Shown: positions 47,578-59,569, counted from the stretch's first letter. The stretch is DNA of 64,000 nucleotides from Congeria kusceri (GCA_027627225.1 CM051032.1:69465320-69529319), one strand, 5' to 3'. Program-made: numbers and translations. Notes: a model not told the origin generated them from the sequence alone.

Positions 47578-47788
47578 TAAACCGTTCATAACTTTTTGTG
47601 TTAAGCTGCTAACAAACCCAATGGCAAGAAAAACATAACCACCTTGATTTTGGTAAAAATTACTAATTAGACAGAAATGGGGATTTATGTTGATTTGCAT
47701 CATTTTATTTCACATTTTTTAAAGCACATTTATTTAAACATCATGTTCTTTTGACTGTCTAAACCCAAACATTCTGTCTAAAGTACCC

Positions 47789-48049
47789 AGGAGACTCACC
47801 GGACCAACTTACAACAGTCCAAAGTCCTACAGACTTGATTTTTACAAATCATTTAACAAAACTTTGACTGTTCTTAACCCGTTCCCACATTCCTAGATTT
47901 CTGAAACTGTAGAATTTAAAGGAGAAAATAATACACAATGAAAAGTCATGTTAACTGTTCACCGTATTTTTAATCCACCGGACCATCCCGGAAGTAACCA
48001 CTGGCCATTTTCTTAACCCCCCACAATGAGGTGGTACGGTGAGTCTCCT
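47789..48049. mobile_element. ~261-bp MITE with AGGAGACTCACCG ends
   Basis: Left AGGAGACTCACCGGACCAAC, right (reverse complement) AGGAGACTCACCGTACCACC: 13 identical terminal bases plus further similarity. CACCGGACCA recurs inside at about 47976. No target duplication was assigned. Confidence 0.6.
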
Positions 48050-48540
48050 AACCGTGAAGTCAACCAAAAAATATAAATGTGGCACCTCTGCTAGTCCAGA
48101 CAGATTTATAGTATTTGATGTGTAATTTAACGCTAAGTCAAAGTTACATGTGCAGATGAGTTTTCAAAAAAACAACAACAATGAATTACAAACACTCGAT
48201 AATTTTCAATCGATATTAAGTTATATACGACACATTATTTCCAATATATATTGCTGTGCGAGGATTGTTCACTTCTTTATCTAAAATGTACTTTTCTTTT
48301 TGGAATCTGTGACACAATTTTGGAAATTTTCAGTATGCCATTCTGTGAATAAATCCCTTTGAATCATGCATCTGTTGCTTGGAGTTCTTCCTTTTTCTTC
48401 TTTGAGAACCTTGTTCAGATACAAATTAAATGTTCTTAGCTTGTATTTCTTTCTTTTTTTAATTTTAATTTCATATATGTGTTTCTGGGACATTTCATGC
48501 AAAGTTTTCTGTATGTTTCTGAACATTCTCATTGACAAAC

Positions 48541-48672
48541 AGCGTTTCTTCAAAATTTATATACAGTGTTCCTTAAAATTGATAAACATTGGTGTTCAAA
48601 ATTTATAAACCGTGTTCTTCAAAATTTATTAACAGTGTTCGTCAAAATTTATAAACTGCGTTCTTCAAAATT
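48541..48672. repeat. ~23-bp tandem repeat, about six units
   Basis: Units of GTTCTTCAAAATTTATAAAC plus AGT, with small variations. Confidence 0.8.
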
Positions 48673-48719
48673 GTTCTGCCAATTTTTACACTATTCATCA
48701 CTCTGATAATTCATTTAGA

Positions 48720-48925
48720 ATTGTTTTTATTCAAACCTCAAGCACCAGCCCCGCTTCAATACTTCGATACTTACATATTTGTTGCTTATGACATTCCCTA
48801 CCCACCCATATCACCCAACCTCACTTTGATCCGGACCTTGACCTTATTTGCACTTTTAATAATTTAAATGGGTTGTTTCTTGGTTAACTAGATTTTACCG
48901 TTTCGTCTAGCACCAACAGCGCTTG
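48720..48925 (-). repeat. Minus-strand copy of the GTCAAAGTGAGG repeat
   Basis: Contains CCACCCATATCACCCAACCT, CACTTTGATCCGGACCTTGA and TAGATTTTACCGTTTCGTCT, the reverse complement of 6080-6400. Confidence 0.7.
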
Positions 48926-49790
48926 CTACATCAAACACAGAATCTTGTTTATTTCTAATATTTTCATAATTATATTAATTATAATTACATGTTTCATGAT
49001 ATTGTTGAAGTACTAATGATTTTCACACTTTGATGTTTACATCTGTTGTTATATTCTTCAAAAGTACTTTTAAAAGGTGATAAGTATTGATACAAAGCAA
49101 TTATTTTTGTTGTGTTGTTGTTTTCAACAAAAATAACATTTGATAAATATTATTTAAATTGGTCACATGTTAACATTTGTGTAAATTTGAAAGTCTTGTA
49201 CAGCCCACCAAGTGTCAATGTTTCAAAATTACTGTTTTTATTTGTTTATGTATGAACATAAGTGCCAGAAACAAACTGTAACCTTTTTATGGGGAATTTT
49301 GTCATGTTGTCTCATTGTACATTATCGTGTTTATTATTTAAATGTCTCTTGAAGCGTTCAAATTGTATTATCCAGTTAAGTGGCTTGACTAATGTAAGTT
49401 TATGAATAGAAGTAAATGTGATGGGCGTAGAGCATATGAGTTTCAGTGTTATAGGATAAATTGCTAATAAAATATGAATATTACACAGCAATATATTATA
49501 TATACTAAATATATAGTATCTTACTTTTAATTATAATGCTGAAACAGTAACAAAAAGGTCAATATAAAACTATTTAGCATGATCAGGGCATCTTTAAATA
49601 GTGATTTTTATTAATTAGTGTATATTGTATATAATTTATTTTGTATGACAACAGTGATATGGGCATATCAGCAGACATTTGTTCCACTGGTTAATGTAGT
49701 TCCGTGTAATTCTCATTACATTTATGTGTTTATTCCCAGGTATTGATTATAGTAATGCACATTGTATTCTGTTTTGAAGTTGTCTTTTTG
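48926..49790. other. Intergenic, no recognised feature
   Basis: AT-rich DNA lacking recognisable genes or repeat ends. Confidence 0.4.
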
Positions 49791-51217
49791 TTGTCACAAT
49801 TTAGTTTGTCAGCACCTCTGCACCATTTATCAGTCAGCTGTCATAATTATTGTCACAATTTAGTTTGTCAGCACCTCTGCACCATTTATCAGTCAGCTGT
49901 CATAATTATTGTCACAATTTAGTTTGTCAGCACCTCTGCACCATTTATCAGTCAGCTGTCATAATTATTGTCACAATTTAGTTTGTCAGCACCTCTGCAC
50001 CATTTATCAGTCAGCTGTCATAATTATTGTCACAATTTAGTTTGTCAGCACCTCTGCACCATTTATCAGTCAGCTGTCATAATTATTGTCACAATTTAGT
50101 TTGTCATCACCTCTGCACCATTTATCAGTCAGCTGTCATAATTATTGTGACAATTTAGTTTGTCAGCACCTCTGCACCATTTATCAGTCAGCTGTCATAA
50201 TTATTGTCACAATTTAGTTTGTCAGCACCTCTGCACCACTTATCAGTCAGCTGTCATAATTATTGTCACAATTTAGTTTGTCAGCACCTCTGCACCATTT
50301 ATCAGTCAGCTGTCATAATTATTGTCACAATTTAGTTTGTCAGCACCTCTGCACCATTTATCAGTCAGCTGTCATAATTATTGTCACAATTTAGTTTGTC
50401 AGCACCTCAGCACCATTTATCAGTCAGCTGTCATAATTATTGTCACAATTTAGTTTGTCAGCACCTCTGCACCATTTATCAGTCAGCTGTCATAATTATT
50501 GTCACAATTTAGTTTGTCATCACCTCTGCACCATTTATCAGTCAGCTGTCATAATTATTGTGACAATTTAGTTTGTCAGCACCTCTGCACCACTTATCAG
50601 TCAGCTGTCATAATTATTGTCACAATTTAGTTTGTCAGCACCTCTGCACCACTTATCAGTCAGCTGTCATAATTATTGTCACAATTTAGTTTGTCAGCAC
50701 CTCTGCACCATTTATCAGTCAGCTGTCATAATTATTGTCACAATTTAGTTTGTCAGCACCTCTGCACCATTTATCAGTCAGCTGTCATAATTATTGTCAC
50801 AATTTAGTTTGTCAGCACCTCTGCACCACTTATCAGTCAGCTGTCAACATTATTGTCACAATTTAGTTTGTCAGCACCTCTGCACCATTTATCAGTCAGC
50901 TGTCATAATTATTGTCACAATTTAGTTTGTCAGCACCTCTGCACCATTTATCAGTCAGCTGTCATAATTATTGTGACAATTTAGTTTGTCAGCACCTCTG
51001 CACCATTTATCAGTCAGCTGTCATAATTATTGTCACAATTTAGTTTGTCAGCACCTCTGCACCACTTATCAGTCAGCTGTCAACATTATTGTCACAATTT
51101 AGTTTGTCAGCACCTCTGCACCATTTATCAGTCAGCTGTCATAATTATTGTGACAGTTTAGTTTGTCAGCACCTCTGCACCATTAATCAGTCAGCTGTCA
51201 TAATTATTGTGACAATA
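49791..51217. repeat. 59-bp satellite, about 24 units, with higher-order structure
   Basis: Unit: TTGTCACAATTTAGTTTGTC, AGCACCTCTGCACCATTTAT, CAGTCAGCTGTCATAATTA. Unit starts step by exactly 59. Diagnostic variants (TCATCACC, GTGACAA, CCACTTAT, GTCAACATT) recur in order with a 7-unit shift (units 6-8 and 13-15) and a 4-unit shift (units 18 and 22), showing block duplications. It is not a CRISPR: no unique spacers exist. Confidence 0.97.
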
Positions 51218-51657
51218 TCAACTTAGGCCATACAAAGTTAATTCTATGTTTAGCGTTCCCGTGATTTTTTTTTATCTACCAACAAGGCTCGAAAAAACAA
51301 ACAAGGAGTCCATAAAAAACTTTTTTCTTCACAACTTATTCATAGCAGTGGTACCAGCTAAAGCAAATGTTTACTTGCAAACTGTTATATATCATCTTTA
51401 TATTGGGAACCTACTGGAACACAGTATTTTAACTGTGTTAATTGACTAGTTGCAAACTTTTTTTTCAAATATTGATTTAAAAAACGTTAAAAGTAATTTT
51501 TTTCCCATGTTTTTCAAAATTTTGTATATGCTTTCCTACTTGGTTTATTACATTGTCAAAATTGTTGTTTTTTTCATTCAGTCATCCGAAAACCTACCAG
51601 CCCGAGGACGCTTAACCTAGAATCAAATTGGTATCACCTAATGTTTAAAGTTAACCA

Positions 51658-51899
51658 GGGCGTGTATTCACAAAGCTCCTAAGGGAAATCCTAACTAAAG
51701 TTGTATTTAAGTGAAGTCTCATGATTTAATGATTTACATTAACAAAATAGTCGAATAGTAAACCTCTAAGCAATATTTACTAGTTTAAAACATTTTATGT
51801 AAAAAGACATATATATGAAACAGCCAGAGACTTAAGGAATTTCATGAATTAAAAATAATTACCCAAGTTTTCCCTAAGGAGCTTTGTGAATACGGGCCC
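51658..51899. mobile_element. 242-bp MITE with GGGCCCGTATTCACAAAGC-type ends
   Basis: Left GGGCGTGTATTCACAAAGCT, right (reverse complement) GGGCCCGTATTCACAAAGCT, continuing CCTTAGGGAAA on both. The GGGCCCGTATTCAC end style resembles PIF/Harbinger-like MITEs, but no TWA duplication is visible. Confidence 0.65.
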
Positions 51900-53039
51900 A
51901 GATGTTTCAATGTTTGATAACCACATGACCCCTTGTAGTGTCATTTACACACATAAACCATAGTAATAATAGAACTATGCAATGTTTTGATGTTGGGGTT
52001 AGAATAAAGCTTGATAGTAAAACAAAGCGCAAGAATGAAAAAAGTGTTTTTTTTCCCGATGGTAGTTTCCCTTAACTGGAAAATCACTGTCATCCAAAGT
52101 GGTGACTCGTGTGTTATAGGTCAAAGAGGAAAAAATATAAATGCATGTTTGAGTAATTTCTGATCTGCTTTAAGTTTTGTTGGAAAATAAAAGTAAAACT
52201 ATGAAAGCGGATTACTGTAAACCTAAAATCTGGAAGATTGAAATGCATGGTAGTAAATTGCTCAAGAATAATAACTTTTCTTAATTCTAAGTGACTAATC
52301 TAAATTATTTTACTATTTTTTTGTTATTAGAATAAAGCCAGTGTTGTACTGAGGTGTTTTATGATCTTATATTGATTTTTATTTGTTTATTGTTCTTATA
52401 CATATTTTTTAAATTTACTGCAGCTATTAAAAAATCATCAGCGATAATATAAGGGTTTACCTTTCTGTATTGCATACATATAAAACTAACAGTTGTAACA
52501 ACATATTTTTAATCAAAGTGTTCTTATAGTTTGTTATTTTCTTGGGGATTCATGATTTCGTATTCATAATGTTTGATATTTATTTTATTTTATGTATGTC
52601 TTCTACAACATATTAAAAAAAGACCGCATGTTACTCTGGTAATTAATAATTTGGGTAATCAAGAAATGCTTTGAAAAATAATACAACAAAGTACTAAAAT
52701 ACCAGAAGTAATTACACTTTGTTGTCAAGAAATAGTTTTCATTTACATAACTGATCCACGTTTGACCTTTGCTATTGTTTTCCTTTATTAACTGATTGTT
52801 TGGATAAAACATGTACAGTGTGTATTATGCCAATGTTTCACCTTTGGAGTTACTAGAATTACAAGATGTAGTAGCACTTTGCCTAGTTTATTTAGTTTTA
52901 GCATTAGCTTGAGTTAAAATAGTGTAAGTTTGTAACATGTGGAAATAAACTAAATTATATATATTTTGCTTTGATCTTGAATTACATGGTCACGTATCCA
53001 AAAAAAAAGAGAAGACGATTACTAATATAAAATCGTAAC
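51900..53039. other. Intergenic, no recognised feature
   Basis: AT-rich; several T runs, no exon or element ends recognised. Confidence 0.4.
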
Positions 53040-53445
53040 ATGCCTATTTTTGCATGAAAAGGCGAGATATAGGCGTTACTTATGGTGGTGGCGGCGTTGT
53101 TGGCGGCGGCGGCGGCATCCCCTTCAGTTTGTGCAGATAGTAACTTGAGAAGTTTTTGTGCGATCATTATGAAACTTTAGGAAAGTGTATGCATACAAGG
53201 AAGATTAAGTTCAATTTTCGGCATATTTGCTTTTATCGTTCTTGAGTTATGCCCTTTTTAAAAAAAATTCAAATAAGGATTGTGCAGACAATAACTAGAA
53301 AAGTTTTTGTGCAATCATGCTGAAACTTTAGAAAGTGTTAGTAGATATAAAAGTAAGGTTAAGTTTGGTTTTCGACATAAATACTCTTATCGTGCTCGAG
53401 TTATGCCCCGTGAGGCGACATATCCTACTCGCGGAGTTCTAGTTG
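53040..53445 (+). repeat. GAAAAGGCGA family repeat, two units, with GGC microsatellite
   Basis: Shares ATGAAAAGGCGAGATATAGG, AATCATGCTGAAACTTTAGA, TCGAGTTATGCCCC and CGCGGAGTTCTAGTTG with 36330-36525. It contains a GGTGGTGGCGGCGTTG...GGCGGCGGCGGC run at 53083-53114. Confidence 0.65.
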
Positions 53446-53728
53446 TTAAAATATGCTACACTGTTCATAAAAGCAGATATGACAACGAGTAAATGTTGAA
53501 GGACTGATTCGTATGTAACTTTAGTTCTGACAATTGATTTTTATAATAGTGTTCGTATATATATTGATCTACAATCGATACTTTTAAAACTCGCTATTAT
53601 ACACGTTTTTGAACTCTGCATTTTCCGTTGTTGAATAGTGCAAATAGATTCAAGTTATACTCTCAAAATCGCAAAATACCTTCTATAACCTCATTCCCAT
53701 AACTCAGAATAATTTAAGAATATATTTA

Positions 53729-54026
53729 TGCGCATACAAATATTTTCCCCGGGGGAGGGAGCGGCGCGCTAACCCAGGGAAATTTGCCTAATTTTATTTT
53801 ATTCCCCACCCTAGAGCCAAGCATATTTGTGTAAATCCCCAAAGTGGGAGATGCTTGGTGTATCAAATGGCCCAGGATGGGCCCTATATTACCAGGATCT
53901 AAAATTCGACCAGTCTATTTTCCGGAATTTTTTGGCGTGTCAAAGTCCCCCTGCTGGGAATCACTTTGAGTCTAAAGTCCCGTCTGTGCCCGCCGCTTCC
54001 CCCTGGGGGAAGTACTCAAAGCTGCA
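53729..54026. mobile_element. TGCACC MITE, TTA target duplication
   Basis: 298 bp. Left TGCGCATACAAATATTTTCC, right CTGGGGGAAGTACTCAAAGC-TGCA. TTA flanks at 53726-53728 and 54027-54029. Full interior with GGGAGCGGCGCGCTAACCC, AAAGTGGGAGATGCTTGG and TTTGAGTCTAAAGTCCCG. Open frames inside are not genes. Confidence 0.8.
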
Positions 54027-54029
54027 TTA

Positions 54030-54728
54030 TAACGGTCCGTTGTGTTCGAACAGTGTTTTAATTATTAACTCAGCCAAGGAGGTTATGTTGTTTGTTACCG
54101 TTGCTGCCTCATTAGCGGAGGACTGCGATATAGGAGTGCTTTCTGTATCATAATGTTATAATGGCTAACAATGTTGGATACACACTTCAGCCACGTGTTA
54201 AAAAATTCCTGATATGTCAATAAAAGGTTTTGTGAACGCGGAACGGTCCAGAATGTTAATACATGCACGGCATCGTCTCACTGACCTTTCATTTTTGTAT
54301 ATCATACGAGAATGATCTTTACTCCTGTTTTACGATGCATTTTACTGATTACAAGATTTGTCACTAAAATGTGTAATAAAAAGTTAGTGTAAAACAAAAA
54401 ATACGTTAAAGCATTTTTATGGTGCAATAATGATTTCGATCTCTGCATGTTAAAGTGACCTGTTCACGAATTGACGAATTGACAATTTTTCAACTTTTTG
54501 TTACTGATTCCAAAAATAAAAGAACAGTGTATACAAGGGAGCAAGAAATATACCGTAAAAACCGTTTCGTTTATGAGTAATCATCAGTTAAAATTAATAA
54601 AATCATAAAGCGTTCGTAACGCTAAACGATGGAATAATTTGGAGTGTTTGTCTTTTCGTTGAAACTGTTGACATCGCGTGGAACACTTACATAAATAATA
54701 AGTAAATAATTCAGGGTGAAATACAGAA
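54030..54728. other. Intergenic, no recognised feature
   Basis: AT-rich; nothing supported. Confidence 0.4.
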
Positions 54729-54800
54729 GTCTGAATGGCCGAGTGGTTAAGGTGATAGCCTTTGAATACGAAGGTCCCAGGGTTGAACCCCGGTGGGACC
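54729..54800 (+). pseudogene. tRNA-Ser-like sequence with oligo-T terminator
   Basis: GTCTGAATGGCCGAGTGGTT-AAGG gives a good Ser/Leu-type D arm and A box. The T-arm region CAGGGTTGAACCCC has lost one base from the GGTTCGAANCC B-box consensus. The anticodon arm closes only with an irregular 8-base loop around TGAATACG, and the long variable arm of tRNA-Ser is absent. GGGACC partly pairs with the 5' end. Nine T residues follow, as at a Pol III terminator. A decayed tRNA or a tRNA-derived SINE head fits better than a functional tRNA. Confidence 0.55.
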
Positions 54801-55336
54801 TTTTTTTTTATTTTCTTTTTGTTCTAAATACTTTTCTTGTTATTATACTTTAGCTTTTAGTTCCAATGCCTAAATCTGTCAAGTTAATACATTTAATGGC
54901 ATACTTTAAAAAATGCGACAATCTGTGAACAAGTCCAGTTAAGATTGGACTCACTAAAATCATGTCTTTCCTGAGATTCCGTGTTTAATACTGTCGTCTT
55001 AAAACTTTGTAAAACTGTTGCTATTTCGATTGCTAGTATGCTATTTTTTGTAAGTCAAAACAGACATAATGATATTATTTCAGCGATATCAATGATAATA
55101 ACGTTTCAAAGGAGGCCTAAGTGCTGTTAAGTGCTTTTTCAGACAATAACGCTGCCTCTGTCTGCAGAAATAACTTACGAGACTCTTCTACATGAACTTG
55201 ACAGTTGTAAGATTGCTGCATTTACAGCGATGGGGCAACATAAACATGACCAGATTTAACACCGAAACACTCATGAAACAACTTTTGCAGTTTTTCCCAA
55301 TAACATTGTAACTCCTCACAAGCTGTTGTCAAAGAA

Positions 55337-55414
55337 TCGAGGGTTGAGTGTGAAACTGTTGTATCTGCTTAACATATCTGTATCAGATACAATAGTTTCT
55401 CGCTCAACCCTCGA
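55337..55414 (+). ncRNA. 78-nt hairpin resembling a microRNA precursor
   Basis: The arms CGAGGGTTGAGTGTGAAACT-GTTGTATCTG and CAGATACAATAGTTTCTCGC-TCAACCCTCG pair over 30 bp with three mismatches, plus an outer T-A pair. They enclose a 16-nt loop (CTTAACATATCTGTAT). Length, loop and near-perfect stem are in the animal pre-miRNA range. I do not recognise a known miRNA seed. A short MITE remnant would look similar. Confidence 0.4.
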
Positions 55415-55464
55415 AATGTATTTCTCCATTCATCGAGCTACACTGGCTTGGGATCTGGTCAAAA

Positions 55465-55788
55465 CGTACCATGACCAAAACGTACATGGTCAAAACGTAC
55501 CATGACCAAAACGTACCATGACCAAAACGTACATGGTCAAAACGTACCATGACCAAAACGTACATGGTCAAAACGTACCATGACCAAAACGTACATGGTC
55601 AAAACGTACCATGACCAAAACGTACCATGGTCAAAACGTACATGGTCAAAACGTACCATGATCAAAACGTACATGGTCAAAACGTGACCAAAACGTACAT
55701 GGTCAAAACGTACCATGACCAAAACGTACATGGTCAAAACATACCATGACCAAAACGTACCATGACCAAAACGTACATGGTCAAAACG
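55465..55788. repeat. Alternating 15/16-bp repeat CATGACCAAAACGTAC / CATGGTCAAAACGTAC
   Basis: About 20 units alternate between TGACC and TGGTC forms, so adjacent units form TGACCA-AAACGTACA-TGGTCA hairpins. The 91-codon minus-strand frame here is a by-product. Confidence 0.92.
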
Positions 55789-55915
55789 GTATTTTAAAAT
55801 GAATATATACAAATTTGAAATAATGTTCTAAAACGAGCAATTCAAAGATTGGTATGTTTCTCTTTTTACTACTTTGAATTGCCCTTTTTAGAACACTTAT
55901 ATTATGAAAATATAA

Positions 55916-56912
55916 TTAAAACCCAGAAGAGCGATATGAAAACAGTAGAAAAATGTAATGAAAACCCAGAAGAGCGATATGAAAACAGTATAAAAATATA
56001 ATGAAAACCCAGTAGAGCGATATGAAAACAGTAGAAAAATGTAATGAAAACCCAGAAGAGCGATATGAAAACAGTAGAAAAATGTAATGAAAACCCAGAA
56101 GAGCGATATGAAAACAGTAGAAAAATGTAATGAAAACCCAGAAGAGCGATATGAAAACAGTAGAAAAATGTAATGAAAACCCAGAAGAGCGATATGAAAA
56201 AAGTAGAAAAATGTAATGAAAACCCAGAAGAGCGATATGAAAACCGTAGAAAAATGTAATGAAAACCCAGAAGAGCGATATGAAAACAGTAGAAACATAT
56301 AATGAAAACCCAGAAGAGCGATATGCAAACAGTAGACACATGTAATGAAAACCCAGAAGATCGATATGAAAACAGTAGAAAAATGTAATGAAAACCCAGA
56401 AGAGCGATATGAAAACAGTAGAAAAATGTAATGAAAACCCAGAAGAGCGATATGAAAACAGTAGAACAATATAATGAAAACCCAGAAGAGCGATATGAAA
56501 ACAGTAGAAAAATATAATGACAACCCAGAAGAGCGATATGAAAACAGTAGAAAAATATAATGAAAACCCAGAAGAGCGATATGAAAACAGTAGAAAAATA
56601 TAATGACAACCCAGAAGAGCGATATGAAAACAGTAGAAAAATATAATGAAAACCCAGAAGAGCGATATGAAAACAGTAGAAAAATATCATGACAACCCAG
56701 AAGAGCGATATGAAAACAGTAGAAAAATATAATGACAACCCAGAAGAGCGATATGAAAACAGTAGAAAAATATAATGAAAACCCAGAAGAGCGATATGAA
56801 AACAGTAGAAAAATATAATGAAAACCCAGAAGAGCGATATGAAAACAGTAGAAAAATATAATGAAAACCCTGAAGAGCGATATGAAAACAGTAGAAAAAT
56901 ATAATGAAAATA
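55916..56912. repeat. 43-bp satellite, about 23 units
   Basis: Unit GAAAACCCAGAAGAGCGATA, TGAAAACAGTAGAAAAATGT, AAT. Left units have AATGTAATG; right units (from about 56465) have AATATAATG and often GACAACCC, so two subfamilies lie side by side. Because 43 is not a multiple of 3 and the minus strand lacks stops, three overlapping frames of up to 398 codons (Phe/Ser/Tyr-rich) arise; they are artefacts. Confidence 0.97.
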
Positions 56913-57560
56913 GTAGGAAAATGCAGCCATTATATAAATAAATAGAAAATAAACGCACACGAAAAGAAAATATAAAGAAAACGCATACGATATGAAGATA
57001 GTAGGAACTGGCAGACAATATATAAATAGTAGGAAAACGCAGACGCTATAAAAATAGAAGTAAAACGCAAACGATATATAAACAGTAGAAACATGCATAC
57101 GATATGAAAATAGCAGGAAAACGCATACGATATGAACATTGTAGGGAAACGCAGACGATATTATTTATATAAGAAGTAGAACAACGCACACGATATGTGG
57201 GAAAGAAAGTAGGAAAATGCAAAAAAAATATTATATATATATATATAGTAGGAAAATGCAGACAACATATAAATAGAATGAAAAAGCAGACGATATGAAA
57301 ATAGAAGGAAACCGCAGACGATATGAAAATAGAAGGAAAACGCAGACGGTATGAAAATAGAAGGAAAACGCAGACGCTGTGCAAATTGTAGGAAAATGCA
57401 GACGATATATAAACCGTAGAAAAACGCATACGATATGAGAATAGTAGAAAATTGCAGACAATATATAAATAGTAGGAAAACGCATACGATATGAACATTG
57501 TAGGGAAACGCAGACGATATGAAAACAGTAGAAAAACGCAGACGCAATGTAAAACACAGA
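56913..57560. repeat. Degenerate 28-bp tandem array
   Basis: Unit AAAACGCAGACGATATGAAA, ATAGTAGG with much variation (GCATACG, ATATAAATAG). It shares CGATATGAAAACAGTAGAAA with the neighbouring 43-bp unit, so the two arrays are related. The long minus-strand frames (up to 197 codons) are by-products. Confidence 0.9.
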
Positions 57561-58080
57561 CACTATGAAAACATTTATTGTGGAAGTAAGATTGTGTTTG
57601 TTTAATGTGGATAACTCTTATGGAGTAAGTTATTGACATTGCGATAATTTAGGATCATTTATGACTTTTTGTTATTTCAATAAGACCTATATGTTGCGTA
57701 ATTAAATTAAATTTTTAAATAGATACATTAATTTAATTATGACGTGTTTTCTTTCCAAAAGTGAGACGAGGAAAAATGTTGTTTTCTTAAATAACGTTAT
57801 ATTTACAGAAATGCATACATGTGTAACACTTTTATTTCAGAATTACATGTTCTTTGCATATAATTAAAGAAGCATTAAACCCAGTGACTTATTTTAACTT
57901 ACTATTTATATAGAAAAAAAATCACCGCTCAATGTTAAAATGTTGTCACTGTCATAATTATTGGTAATTTATCAATATTATTACTATTTAATTACTATTT
58001 TATCAATATAATGTAATATTTACAGGTGTAAGACAACTTTACGACGTTTTAACAACAATTAAAATCTATTGAAATCCGTA

Positions 58081-58170
58081 TCCCGTCTGCGTTTTCCTTC
58101 GTTGTTGATATCGTATGCGTTTTCCTTCTTTATCTATATCGTATGCGTTTAGTGTCTGCGTTTTAGTCAG
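58081..58170. repeat. Inverted units of the 28-bp repeat
   Basis: Three units of CTGCGTTTTCCTTC / GATATCGTATGCGTTTTCCT, the reverse complement of the 28-bp unit at 56913-57560, about 520 bp beyond its end. Confidence 0.8.
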
Positions 58171-58653
58171 TGCCTTCAGCTATGGCACTTACGTGAAATT
58201 TTCCATTTATGTTGGCACTATAAGTGAAATGTACGGAAATGAAGAAGGGCCTTCATTTCGTGAAGTGTGGTTCGCTAAGCCGACTTGTTTTCATTCACTT
58301 CGATCAGATATTTAACGCAAGTCAATTAGTTTCATTCACAAACATGAGAATTTTATAGACATTGCACCACTACACTTCTTGATTATGTGTCCATAAGTGA
58401 AGTGGTCAAAATCGTCATGAAAACTGTATATTTTCACGTAAAGTTGTTCTTCAAACTTATGTAGTTTGTTTCTTTCTTGCACCTTGGTTAAGATACCCTT
58501 CTGAAATACTAGTACATAACAATGAAGTAGACCGATGTCTTGAACTCTTTTTAACGAGAAGTTATGTAGTTGACCGTTCGTGTTTCATTCCCTTAATTGC
58601 GCCCTTGTTACAATATAAAGATATATTTTCAGGAGAGCAAATATGCAACTTAC

Positions 58654-58725
58654 CTTATCAACTATCGTAACTGGATATGTCTTTCCAGCATAACGGAATT
58701 TGACCAGTTTCACAAAAACAACGGA
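58654..58725 (-). CDS. Candidate internal exon of an unknown gene
   Basis: The minus-strand segment lies between TTAATTAG (acceptor) and GTAAGT (donor). It is open for 24 codons, phase 0/0, and reads VKLVKFRYAGKTYPVTIV plus DK, with codon use and composition unlike the surrounding AT-rich DNA. No family is recognised and no partner exon was found. Could be chance. Confidence 0.25.
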
Positions 58726-59569
58726 CTAATTAAATCGCTGACTGGATTTCCAATGTATTCGCTTATCTATTTGCATAATTTTGTATTCTTAGGAATTTAG
58801 TATCGCAAAACGAGTACTGAATCCATTTGACGCCAACCCATTATACTTCCAAGGAAAACACCGATGAGTGTTCTATAACAGAGCATAACGATTGTATGAC
58901 GTAACAGGAATTGTAGAGCATACAGTGTATTGGTCCAAAAGAAAAGATCGTAGAAGAAATAACAAAAAGTCAAAATAAATATGACATTTCAAAAGGATCA
59001 AAACAAAGTACATTCCTGTTATCGCTTTTGTTTCCTGTTACGATTGGCAACGAGGCGATAATCAAGGCACGATTTGTTGACATAACTCTTGAGTTATTTT
59101 ATGTAAATATGGAAGAGGTGAGCGAGTTTTAACAACTTGTGTGGCAAAGTCTCGGAACTAAGGGATAACTAAACTTTTGCCCCTTTTTAAAATGGTACAT
59201 CTGTTTTATTAATATTATATTCTGCAGTGGGTTTGTTACAAAATATGTTTAAAATACAGTATATTTTTATGTTTATAGCTTCGTTATGTATTTTTTGCCC
59301 TGTACAGTTTATAAATAAATTGCAATTTGCACATATGTTTGCTTCGTTCGTTCATTTTTGTTGCATCATTATCGAGATGTATGTGTTTGTTTGCCATTTT
59401 CTCAGTGTTTTCCACATATGTAAGACAAACATGAACGAAATTGTAATTCTTTATTGTACAATTTGCGGCTGAGGCAATACTGTATTTATTGATCTAAGTT
59501 TCTCAATATATAATCATATCTCTCTATATGCATAATTTTATTTCATGACCAATCCCCACACAAGTTATG
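58726..59569. other. Intergenic, no recognised feature
   Basis: AT-rich; an 81-codon plus frame (59227-59472) is hydrophobic but unrecognised and has no supporting signals. The 3' tail of the tRNA-like element on the minus strand may occupy about 59480-59569. Confidence 0.35.

Noticed and set aside
49791..51217. CRISPR-like regularly spaced repeat
   Set aside because: Units are contiguous 59-bp copies with no unique spacers, in an animal genome.
55897..57098. Overlapping 373- and 398-codon minus-strand frames rich in Phe/Ser/Tyr
   Set aside because: They are produced by a 43-bp tandem repeat (not divisible by 3, no minus-strand stops); all three frames are open and translate the same repeat.
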